In this document: one piece after another, positions 1 through 8,900 of the stretch | Numbering within the stretch: the stretch's first letter is position 1 | How the letters are laid out: each line of letters starts with the position of its first letter | DNA from: Chitinophagaceae bacterium | GTDB lineage: Bacteria; Bacteroidota; Bacteroidia; Chitinophagales; Chitinophagaceae | Reading direction: 5' to 3' | Length of the DNA: 36,592 nt | NCBI GenBank assembly: GCA_028288585.1 | Contig: JAQBNL010000074.1 | Coordinates: 1-36,592 of the forward strand | Position numbers and translations under genes: made by a program | The notes under the pieces: generated by a model | Told to the model about the DNA's origin: nothing | Databases searched by the model: none | What the model saw: only the letters and a program-made list of their open reading frames with translations

Positions 1-93
1 ATAGGCTTATTAGGAGAATACATAGCAAGCCTTTTTATAGAAAGCAAGAACAGGCCGCTGTATTTAATTGATAAAAAAATAAATATTGATTAG
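1..93 (+). CDS. Family 2 glycosyltransferase, C-terminal fragment
   Basis: Only the last 30 codons are in the window, in frame 1, ending in TAG at 91-93. The peptide reads GLLGEYIASLFIE followed by KNRPLYLID. This is the characteristic C-terminal tail of membrane-anchored GT2 enzymes of the GtrB/DPM1/ArnC type (GEY..R..EE.KNRPLY), which transfer a sugar onto a polyprenyl phosphate at the inner membrane. The tail follows the last membrane helix in that family. The start and catalytic domain lie upstream of the window. The gene ends 4 bases inside the convergent methyltransferase gene. The family call rests on this short motif alone. Confidence 0.7.
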   Translation: MGLLGEYIASLFIESKNRPLYLIDKKINID

Positions 94-791
94 TCTTTTT
101 TTGCAATAATAAAATATTGTCCTCCCAAAGGCAGCCATTGTAAATATTTCTCAAGAAAAATAAGTTTGGATAACACACCCTTTCGTGGAAAGAAAATGAT
201 AAATCTTTTGTGTTTTATTTTAAAATCATTTTCTGCCAGCAATCTTCGGGTATTACCACTTTGTAAAAGTTTTGCATCTTTATCAAACACACATGTATTA
301 ACCAAATGTTTTGTTACCGGGTTCAATGGGTTATGCTCAAAAAGGTAAAATCTCCCGGCTTTTTTTATAACACGGTTAACTTCTCTGATAAGATTATTAT
401 GCAATGAAAGATTAATATGATGCAATACCCCGGCCATAAAAATAATATCAAAGCTTTCATCAGGAAAAGGAATATCCTTTCCATCGTATAACTTGAAATC
501 ACAATTAAAAACATCTTTATTTTGTGCTTCTTCAATACTTTTTTCAGAAATATCTATTGCGCTTATTTGCCACAAGGGAAAATACTTATTCATGTAAACT
601 TCTGTAGCACCATCACCACAGCCAATATCCAAAATTTTTAAAGCAACATTATTTTCAAATTCCTGCAACAACTTCACTTTCATTTCAGCAAAATAAAAAC
701 TATCAGCGCCGGACATTCTTATATTCTCTGTATGAATATTGCGGTAATCTTTTGCATACGCATCAAAATCATCAAAACTTCTTTCTGCCAT
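90..791 (-). CDS. Class I SAM-dependent methyltransferase
   Basis: The protein is about 233 aa if it starts at the first ATG (789-791, MAERSFDDF). A longer frame upstream would need a TTG start at 858-860 and would run deep into the divergent gene, so I prefer the ATG. Motif I, ILDIGCGDG, sits at about residues 53-61 and binds S-adenosylmethionine. An acidic residue follows in SAIDIS, and motif IV is FDIIFMAGVLHHI. This is the Methyltransf_11/25 type. The substrate cannot be told from sequence. The neighbours are a GT2 glycosyltransferase and a YfhO-like membrane protein, so a lipid, sugar or quinone-like substrate in envelope glycoconjugate synthesis is possible, but that is inference. The 3' end overlaps the GT2 gene by 4 bases, tail to tail. 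Confidence 0.82.
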   Translation of the reverse strand: MAERSFDDFDAYAKDYRNIHTENIRMSGADSFYFAEMKVKLLQEFENNVALKILDIGCGDGATEVYMNKYFPLWQISAIDISEKSIEEAQNKDVFNCDFKLYDGKDIPFPDESFDIIFMAGVLHHINLSLHNNLIREVNRVIKKAGRFYLFEHNPLNPVTKHLVNTCVFDKDAKLLQSGNTRRLLAENDFKIKHKRFIIFFPRKGVLSKLIFLEKYLQWLPLGGQYFIIAKKD

Positions 792-817
792 ATATTGTAA
801 AAATGTATTTTTAGCAA

Positions 818-2914
818 ATGCAAGATTACATAAATTCAAAGAGGCAATCTTTAAAAACAATTTCTACCCTCTTATTAATATTGTTTGTTGCATACTTACC
901 CGTTTCTACATTTCTCTTTTTTATTAAGAACGATGCGTTTAGCGGGTATTTTCCTCCTAAATTTTTTATGAGCGAAAGTCTTCATGCCGGCTATCTTCCG
1001 TTGTGGAATCCATACATTAATTATGGCATTCCGCAATATGGCGATATGAGCAGTGGTTTCTGGAGTCCTGTAACATGGCTAATTGCAGCAACTGTTGGCT
1101 ATAATGCTTACACTTTTACAATAGAAGTACTTGCTTATATTTTTATTGGCGGTATAGGAATATATACACTAACCCGTTATTTTAATCTAAACAATAAAGT
1201 AAGATTTATTGCAGCCATTGCATATATGTGTTGCGGGTATAACGTTGGGCACCTGCAGCATTTTAACTGGCTGAGTGGTGCAGCGTTTTTACCATGGTGT
1301 ATATGGGGATACTTACTATTACAGGGAAACTTTTCTATTAAAAATATTTTACAGAGTGCATTGATATTTTATTTGTTTATTTCTTCCGCTCATCCCGGCA
1401 TTATAATCGGCACTTTTTATTTTTTTATTGCATTATCACTTTTCCTGTTCTTTAAAAATGAAAACAAAAATAATATTTCTGAAAGGGTAAAAAAATTTGC
1501 TATAACCAACTCTGTTTTATTATTTATTTTGATAATGCTGGGTGCAGGCCTGGTTGTTGGCTATACAGATATTCTGCCATACTTCACCCGTGGTGATAAA
1601 ATATCGCTGGTACAGGGCGTAAAGCATCCAACAACACCACAAAGCTGGATATCGTTCCTGTTACCATTAAGCACGGTAAAAAATGAGCGCTTTTTCGCAA
1701 CAGATATTTCAATGAGAAATATTTACTTCTCCATTACGTTGGCATTATTTTTCTTCTTAACAATATTTAAAAAAAACAGCTGGCAAAAATTTTTCTTATA
1801 CACAGGCATTGCATTCATGCTTCTTTCAGCAGGAGGCATTTTTAAAACGTTCGCATATAAATTTATTCCGCTTATCAGTTATGTAAGATTAGATGGAGAG
1901 TTCATTATTTTTTCATTGTTGTGTTTTATAATAATTGCAGCAATTCAATTGAACGGGTTTATTACCGGGCAAAAGGAATTTAAAGGAACTATTAAATGGG
2001 TCTATTATGCTTTTGAGGTTATTCTCTTTGCCTGCATAGCTGTTGGATTATACAAAACAATGAGCGCTAAAGAAGGTCTTTTATATTCATTGAAAAGTAT
2101 TACCTCCCAAAATGGATTATCCTTAAAACTAAAAGTACTGATTGATGCAATGACATTTTATGATGCTTTGTGGTTACAGGGCATTATCCAGTTGTTATTG
2201 TTGTGGGGAATTAAATTTTGTTTAAGAGAAAAACGATGGAATCTATTAGTAAGAATTGTAATAGCCGACATGGTTATTGCAACCTTATTAAATCTCCCAT
2301 TTACTGGTGTTGGCAAAGCATCCGTAGCAGAAGTACAGCGTGTATTAAACAAATCTCCTAAAGGGATTCCAACACCGGCATTACAACCAATAATTAATAA
2401 TGATACAACAGGCATATATGAAAAAGGATTGACCGGCGACTGGAGTATGTATAATAAACAAATTGGTGTAGTAACTCAAGTGCCTTACCCTATCAGCTTA
2501 AAGAATACCAAAAAATATTTCGAAACAATTCAAGTCAATCCTTCTTTAAACATTAGCAAAAACGATTTTCTTTTTACCACTGTTTCAAATAATGCAAAAC
2601 CGGCGATAACATCTTTTACAGGAAACAAAATAGAATTTACAGTAACGTCTCCTGATACAGGCCAGATTGTATATCAGCAAGCCTGGTATCCTTATTGGTT
2701 TTATAATAATGGAAAAGAAAAAAAAGAAGTTCAGCAATATTCGAATGCATTTATGTCGATTCCCATTATAAAAGGTGAGAATAGAATTGAGCTGACATTT
2801 GAGCCACGAAAAGTAAAAGCGGCGATGCTGGCAAGTATTATTATTTTTTGCCTGGTGGTAATTCTTCTTTTAATAAATCCAGCGTTTATCAGGAGATCGC
2901 TTTTCCCTTCATAG
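818..2914 (+). CDS. YfhO-like polytopic membrane protein
   Basis: The product is 698 aa. A membrane helix lies near residues 13-35, followed by the conserved-looking loop [24 protein letters not shown] (about 61-84) seen in YfhO family proteins. About ten further hydrophobic segments run to residue ~480. Next comes a soluble, mostly extracytoplasmic stretch (about 500-665) and a final helix near 668-692. YfhO proteins belong to the GT-C-like membrane glycosyltransferase superfamily and are tied to glycosylation of lipoteichoic acid or other envelope polymers in Firmicutes. The substrate in Bacteroidota is unknown. The gene is divergent from the methyltransferase with 26 bases between starts, and its last 26 bases overlap the end of hscA tail to tail. 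Confidence 0.75.
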   Translation: MQDYINSKRQSLKTISTLLLILFVAYLPVSTFLFFIKNDAFSGYFPPKFFMSESLHAGYLPLWNPYINYGIPQYGDMSSGFWSPVTWLIAATVGYNAYTFTIEVLAYIFIGGIGIYTLTRYFNLNNKVRFIAAIAYMCCGYNVGHLQHFNWLSGAAFLPWCIWGYLLLQGNFSIKNILQSALIFYLFISSAHPGIIIGTFYFFIALSLFLFFKNENKNNISERVKKFAITNSVLLFILIMLGAGLVVGYTDILPYFTRGDKISLVQGVKHPTTPQSWISFLLPLSTVKNERFFATDISMRNIYFSITLALFFFLTIFKKNSWQKFFLYTGIAFMLLSAGGIFKTFAYKFIPLISYVRLDGEFIIFSLLCFIIIAAIQLNGFITGQKEFKGTIKWVYYAFEVILFACIAVGLYKTMSAKEGLLYSLKSITSQNGLSLKLKVLIDAMTFYDALWLQGIIQLLLLWGIKFCLREKRWNLLVRIVIADMVIATLLNLPFTGVGKASVAEVQRVLNKSPKGIPTPALQPIINNDTTGIYEKGLTGDWSMYNKQIGVVTQVPYPISLKNTKKYFETIQVNPSLNISKNDFLFTTVSNNAKPAITSFTGNKIEFTVTSPDTGQIVYQQAWYPYWFYNNGKEKKEVQQYSNAFMSIPIIKGENRIELTFEPRKVKAAMLASIIIFCLVVILLLINPAFIRRSLFPS

Positions 2915-4748
2915 CTTTTGAAACAGCCTGGTCCATTATTCTTTCCGCATAAGGGCGGGAGATATTATTAAGTTCTTCAATTTTTGAATGAATAAGATCT
3001 TTGTCCTCCATGGTTAGCGCTAATTGCAAAGCCTGCATGGCTTGCGCAGTGGCAACCAATTCATCAGGCATAAGTTCTTTGGAGTTCTTTTGTATAAATT
3101 TCTCAGTTGTTTCCAGGAGTTGCTCGCCTTCAGTTCTTGCCTCCAGCAATGCTCTGGCAGCAATATCATCTTTTGCATGAGTAATAGATTCCAGCAACAT
3201 TTTTTCCACCTGCTGATCGGTTAATCCATATTGTGGCTGCACTTCAATGCTTTGTTCCACCCCACTTCTTAGCTCTTTAGCATTTACAATTAAAATACCA
3301 TCAGCATTTATTAAAAAAGAAATTTCAACTTTTGGCAACCCCGCAGGCATTGCAGGTATATTGGTTAAATTAAATTCTGCAAGTTTCCTGTTATCTTTTA
3401 CAAGATCCCTTTCTCCCTGGTAAACAGAAACTTTAATTCCGCTTTGACCGTTAACCTGTGTTGTATACTGTCTTGATGCTTTTGTAGGTATTTTAGAATT
3501 TCTTGAGATCAGAACATCCATTAAACCGCCTCTTGTTTCAATACCTAATGAGAGCGGGGTAATATCAAGCAGTAAAAATTCCTTATTATTTCCTGCTAAA
3601 ATATCCGCCTGCAAGGCAGCCCCTAAAGCCACTACCTCATCGGGGTTCATGGAAATATTTACTTCTTTACCAAAAAAATCAGAAATAGTTTTCTTTACTA
3701 TAGGAACTCTTGTTGAACCACCCACCATCACTATCACATTAATATCATCAGCAGTTAGTTTTGCATCCTTCAAAGCATTTTTACACGCTGTAATTGTTTT
3801 ATCAATATAGATGCGGATCAATTCTTCAAATTCCTCTTTAGATATTTCTACGTGATGCCCATTTAAATTATCAGAGAATGTTTCATTAAAAGAAAGATAT
3901 TTTTTTGCTTCTTCCGCTTTTAACCTGATGGCCTGTGCAAATGCTTTATTATTCTCTAATTCATCTTCGGGTATGGATAATTTTTGCAGCCAGAATTTAA
4001 TGATTGCATTGTCAAAATCATCACCGCCCAGATAGGTGTCACCATTTGTTGAAAGCACTTCAAAAATTCCATTGGCTATTCTTAAAATAGAAATATCAAA
4101 AGTACCGCCTCCCAAATCATATACAGCAATCGTTTTATGATCGTCTTTATGCAACCCAATACCATAAGCAAGGCTGGCTGCTGTAGGCTCATTTATAATC
4201 CTTAAAACATCAAGTCCTGCAAGCTTTCCGGCATCTCTGGTTGCCTGCCGTTGTGCATCATTAAAGTATGCCGGAACAGTAATAACAGCTTTATTTATGG
4301 GTGTTTTAAGAATATGTTCTGCTCTTTGTTTTAACTCCTTCAAAATAAAAGAAGACAGCTCAACAGGTGAATAAAACTTTTTACCTACCTGGACTTTTAC
4401 CAGGCTTTCAGTATCATCATCAATAATTTTATAAGTAAAAAATGAGCTGTTATTCTTAATGTCATTATAAGATTTACCCATTAATCTTTTTGCAGAGAAA
4501 ATTGTATTCTGTGGTTCTGTAATTAAATATTGCTTTGCTTCTTCCCCAACTGTAACATTTCCATTTTCATCAAAGTGAATAATGGATGGCACGAGTGAAC
4601 TGCTGTTGTGTTCTTTTAAAGCTACCGGCTGCTTCTCTTCGGGATGAATAATCGCTACCAAACTATTGGTTGTACCGAGGTCAATACCAACGATCATTTC
4701 TTCTTTTTGTAAACTCCCGGTTGCTATGTTGATGCCTATTTTTGCCAT
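2889..4748 (-). CDS. hscA: Fe-S cluster assembly chaperone HscA (Hsp70 family)
   Basis: The 619-aa Hsp70 protein starts at ATG 4746-4748. The nucleotide-binding domain has the phosphate-1 motif GIDLGTTNS (21-29), the NEPTAAS region (186-192) and YDLGGGTFD (210-218). The substrate-binding part carries SLGIETRGG, and the C-terminus ends [15 protein letters not shown]. That ending aligns with the E. coli HscA end (MDQSVRRALKGHSV) and not with the acidic EEVKD-type tail of DnaK. An N-terminal extension of about 18 residues before the first ATPase strand is also HscA-like. HscA uses ATP to help transfer [2Fe-2S] clusters from the IscU scaffold with its J-partner HscB. No isc or hscB gene is nearby. 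Several Fe-S enzymes in the window (LeuC, IlvD) would be clients of the pathway in general terms. Confidence 0.85.
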   Translation of the reverse strand: MAKIGINIATGSLQKEEMIVGIDLGTTNSLVAIIHPEEKQPVALKEHNSSSLVPSIIHFDENGNVTVGEEAKQYLITEPQNTIFSAKRLMGKSYNDIKNNSSFFTYKIIDDDTESLVKVQVGKKFYSPVELSSFILKELKQRAEHILKTPINKAVITVPAYFNDAQRQATRDAGKLAGLDVLRIINEPTAASLAYGIGLHKDDHKTIAVYDLGGGTFDISILRIANGIFEVLSTNGDTYLGGDDFDNAIIKFWLQKLSIPEDELENNKAFAQAIRLKAEEAKKYLSFNETFSDNLNGHHVEISKEEFEELIRIYIDKTITACKNALKDAKLTADDINVIVMVGGSTRVPIVKKTISDFFGKEVNISMNPDEVVALGAALQADILAGNNKEFLLLDITPLSLGIETRGGLMDVLISRNSKIPTKASRQYTTQVNGQSGIKVSVYQGERDLVKDNRKLAEFNLTNIPAMPAGLPKVEISFLINADGILIVNAKELRSGVEQSIEVQPQYGLTDQQVEKMLLESITHAKDDIAARALLEARTEGEQLLETTEKFIQKNSKELMPDELVATAQAMQALQLALTMEDKDLIHSKIEELNNISRPYAERIMDQAVSKAMKGKAIS

Positions 4749-4764
4749 TTATCTTTTTAAAATG

Positions 4765-4772
4765 CAAATTTA
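4765..4772 (-). promoter_or_regulatory. Candidate -7 box for hscA
   Basis: Read on the minus strand this is TAAATTTG, a full match to the Bacteroidota -7 consensus TAnnTTTG. It lies 17 bases before the hscA start. No clear TTTG -33 partner is visible at the usual spacing. Confidence 0.4.
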
Positions 4773-4853
4773 CTGATAAGCACTGCCAATTAGCAGCCAT
4801 AAAAAAAAGAATGATAATATTATTATCTTCATCGTTTTACCATATAACGGCTT

Positions 4854-5963
4854 ATGCCAACCAGATTATTTTTTAAAAATCTTGATGCCCTTAGATTTCT
4901 GGCCTTTTTAGGCGTATTCATTGCTCATACGCTGCCGGTTTATAACACTCCCGTTCATTCTATAAATATTGCAGATGTATTGATGTCTGCGTTTTCATTT
5001 TCTTATCTTGGGGTACCTTTCTTTTTTACGCTATCCAGTTTTTTAATTACTTACAGGCTTTTAGAAGAGCAAAAAGTTGTTAAAGATATATATCTGCTAA
5101 AGTTTTACTTAAAGAGAGGATTACGAATTTGGCCAATCTATTTTTTATTAATATTTATTTGTTTTCTGGTCATCCCTGTTTTATTTTCTGCCCTGGGTGT
5201 AGATAAACCAACATTGCCTGATGTGTTTCCTTTTATCTTTTTTTGGTCAAATTTTTACATGATAAATCACGGAATGAATTTTATTTCTGCTCTCACCATT
5301 TTATGGTCGCTGGCCATTGAAGAGCAATTTTATATTTTTTGGGGAGCTATGCTTAAATATTGCAAGCAATTTCTTATGCCTTTGATATTTATCCTGCTGG
5401 CAGGTTCTGTTATTTTTTGTTATTACTATTTATATGTGTTGAACAAAAAACCAATGAATTTAAAAATACATTCATTGTATGCTCTGCCTGATTTTTGTTT
5501 TGGTGCATTTATAGCTATCATTTGCCAGGCAAAAAAAAATACGTTTACTTTTTTAAAAAGATTACCTAATCTTTTTTATGTGGCTGTTTATTTTTTACTG
5601 GTAGCCTTTTTTGTTTTCCAAAACCTTGGAATAACTCACTTTGACATTGTGGTAGTTGCAGTTTTTAACAGTGCCTGTTATGCGCTGATACTATTTGATC
5701 AAACCTTTAATGATAAAAGAATATTTAATGCAGGAAAATTTAAACCGATCAATTACCTGGGAAGAATTTCATACGGGCTGTACATCTATCATCTACTTAT
5801 TGCTTCTGTTATGGTAAAAGCATTTCACTTTTTCAGTCCGGCCCAAAATTTTTATTCCAGTTTATTACAGGCAATCATTACGCTGCTGGTAACAATATTG
5901 GTTGCACATGTAAGTTTCCGTTATTTTGAAAACTATTTTCTAAAACTTAAAGACAAGTTATAA
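4854..5963 (+). CDS. Acyltransferase 3 family membrane protein (OafA/YrhL-like)
   Basis: The product is 369 aa with about ten predicted membrane helices. The N-terminal motif LDALRFLAFLGVFIAHT (10-26) contains the conserved His. RGLRIWPIYF follows at about 88-97, and LWSLAIEEQFYIFW at about 150-163 carries the conserved SxAxEEQFY motif. These are hallmarks of acyltransferase-3 enzymes, which move acetyl or other acyl groups onto O-antigen, exopolysaccharide or peptidoglycan sugars at the inner membrane. The acceptor is unknown. The ATG at 4854 places the first motif at the normal position. The gene is divergent from hscA (105 bases apart) and converges on the porU-like gene with a 15-base gap. 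Confidence 0.85.
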   Translation: MPTRLFFKNLDALRFLAFLGVFIAHTLPVYNTPVHSINIADVLMSAFSFSYLGVPFFFTLSSFLITYRLLEEQKVVKDIYLLKFYLKRGLRIWPIYFLLIFICFLVIPVLFSALGVDKPTLPDVFPFIFFWSNFYMINHGMNFISALTILWSLAIEEQFYIFWGAMLKYCKQFLMPLIFILLAGSVIFCYYYLYVLNKKPMNLKIHSLYALPDFCFGAFIAIICQAKKNTFTFLKRLPNLFYVAVYFLLVAFFVFQNLGITHFDIVVVAVFNSACYALILFDQTFNDKRIFNAGKFKPINYLGRISYGLYIYHLLIASVMVKAFHFFSPAQNFYSSLLQAIITLLVTILVAHVSFRYFENYFLKLKDKL

Positions 5964-5978
5964 TTTGTTTGGCCGCAA

Positions 5979-8900
5979 TTAATATTTACTTGAATTTAAT
6001 AAATACATTTTGCCATATCCCTTTGTAAAATATTTGTCCGTATTATCATCCTGGTCTTTAAATTTATCAAGACTCTTACCATTTAAATTTGTAAGCACCC
6101 TGTACAGGTAAACACCATTAGCCAGTTTTTGTCCGTACATATCTGTACCATCCCACTTAAATTCTGTAATATTTCTTCCTATATGTATTGGCCCTAATTC
6201 ATTGCTGGTTATTTCTCTAACTACTTTTCCGGTTATAGTAAGGATCTGTATCCTCATATTTTGTGGTGGTTGTGTGCCTGTAACCGTAAATACAAATGCT
6301 GTTGAAGTTGTAAATGGATTAGGATAGTTCAGCAGGTTTGATATCATAGGCTTGCTAACCACACGGAAAATAACATGGTATTCAGTTTCACCAGCTTTAT
6401 TGCCGGCCACATCTTTCCCGGTAACGATAAGTTCAAATTCTTCGTCTTCTCCTGTTAACAGCGGTGTAAAATCTATCGTTGCTGTATTCTCACCATTGGC
6501 AAGGTTTGCGGGTGTAAATCTTACTGTGTCATTATCAAACCTGTAAGTTTTTAATGTGCCATCAGGAAAACGTATTTGCACTTTGAGAAGTGAAGTATCA
6601 CTCAGCGCAAGGTTTTTACTTTCATCTTTTAATTTTATAAGAATATGTGGCCTTGCGGAAACAATATCCCTGTTTAAAATATGAACACCATCAAACGTTA
6701 CATCGAGTAATGGATTAAAATTATCTCCTTTTACCAAAAAGTTTTTATAAATAAAATTGTTGAAATGATACTGCTCGGGCTGGTCATTGTCAGGATTTAT
6801 TTCAACAAACAAAGTATTCATGCCATAATAATTCCTTGTATCAATAGTATAGTGCACCGTTAATGTATCTCCGGAAGCCAATGTCTTTCCCTTAGGAATA
6901 CTGATAGCATGGGGAACATTGTTTTTGTCGGTTATTATGAATTTAATTTTCAGACTGTCAAACGAAGTTTCACTGATGTTCTTAAATGCAATTGCAAAAT
7001 CTATGTTCTCACCCACATCAACGGTATCTTTCATTTTGAAAAATATATTGGGTGCTATGGCTCCTTCAGGAACAAAATCAGCATTAACTCTCCAATACTG
7101 TAACTGGTTAGGCGTTGCATATGTTTGATCGCTGTTCAGCATTTTTAAAGTGAGATACGGATATGTTTTGGCATCAATAAATGCAAGCGTAGTATCTTTT
7201 GATTGTACGGTTGCCAGCTTTACTTTGCTGCCGGTTGCAGTGATACCATACACTTCAAGCGATACTGTATCAGGAACTGAAGGTTCTAAATCTTTTCCGC
7301 TCCAATGTAAAGCGGTCCATGCTTTGGCCGGGCCAATCTGTGCCCACTCAATTTCCCCGGTTTTAGATTTTGCCGGCAAAATAATCGATTCGTCTATCTG
7401 CTCATCAATTGCACCTACTACCTGCCGCGATGCATATGATGGAACTCCTTTTTGATAAAAATAGAGGAATGGGTGGTTGGTTGTAAGACTATCAATTTGG
7501 GTAAACCCGATTGATTTTAATTTATGGTATAATGAATTTCCGGAACCTAATGTTGCGGTATCACTCATCCAGGTATCGATTAATGATGTATTACTTATCA
7601 TTCCTAAATTAGTGATGCCTATATATTTTCCTGCGGGGATACTATCAAGAAAATCCATTGCTTTTTTTCTGTCGGCGGCCCCACCATAAGGCGGTCCGTA
7701 AGGAAATTCGAAAAAATATCTTATTGGGATTGTTGGTCTGCAGGTAGGCAAAGCGCTGCCAAACCTTCCTGTACCGCCTATATCATAATTAGGCATGGCC
7801 TGTAACGTAGTAGAATCAAATACATAAAACTGTAAGCTGTTATATCTGCAACCATAACTTTCAATCCTGTTAAGATCCAGGTAAACTGCTATCCTGTCAG
7901 AAAGATAATATGGGTATAATCCGGTTTTAAAATTAAGAGTCCTTGAATCTGTACCAAAATCAAATGCCCTGTTAGTGCCCAAATAAATTTGTTTATAACT
8001 ATCTTTTAAAAACTGGTAATACTGGGATTGATTAAACCCGGTACCGCCATTTTGCAAATAGATAAATGAAGAATTGTTCCAGATAAAAGGACCGCTTACA
8101 GGTTGCATTGCAATACGCCAATAATACACCGTGCTGTCAGTATAAGTTATCAATGGTTTAAATTCTATCACTCCCCCTATTGATGTAGTATTAAATGTTT
8201 TTTTAAATGGAGAATTAAATAATTCAGTTGTATCAACTTCCATTATTATCTGCCTTTGTGCCGTAAGCGGGTTTGCAGTGGACCCGTAATAACTTGTATT
8301 CTGATTATTAATTATAGAAAAATTATAAGGATAAACAGGTCTTATCTCATCTTCAAAAATGAAGAAATCTTTTGTTACCGTATTGTTGAGTTCAGACATT
8401 TCGTTAATATGGTTATCTGTGTCAAGCGTAACTGTTATTTTATTTAAACCTTTATCCGTAACCGGGTTTATCTGGGCAGTAATATCTAAAGAATCTGCAT
8501 ACTTAATCGCAGCAATTACCTTATCATATAAAACGGTTATACTATTATCAGGTAATGTTCTTTTTACCGTTACCCTGATAGAATCGGTAATAGCTTTACC
8601 AATATTAAGCATGTTTACTTTTATGCTGAATGTATTATCAGCTACAGAAACAATTGTAGGATTAATCTTAATCATTGGTTCTTCTATGATATAATCCGGT
8701 TTTGGATGAGGATTGATTTTTAATGCCGGGTCTCCATTCAAATTCATTTCTTCAAGATGCATTCTTGTAAAAAAATCCAATCCCGGCGAGGCTCCTCCTA
8801 AATTCTGGATTATATTTCTTATAATATTACCTGCAGAGCTTCCATAACTTGTTACCCCTGTTTCCTTATAAAATTCATATTGATAATTATTAAGGAATGG

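Noticed and set aside
792-860. TTG-started N-terminal extension of the methyltransferase
   Set aside because: The extension would overlap the divergent YfhO-like gene. The ATG at 789-791 gives a normal methyltransferase N-terminus.
2889-4748. DnaK as the identity of the Hsp70 protein
   Set aside because: The C-terminal [12 protein letters not shown] ending, the N-terminal extension and the absence of the acidic DnaK tail all point to HscA.
6352-8694. Several plus-strand open frames opposite the porU-like gene
   Set aside because: They lie entirely antisense to a long gene with clear domains and lack any family motif. They are frame shadows.
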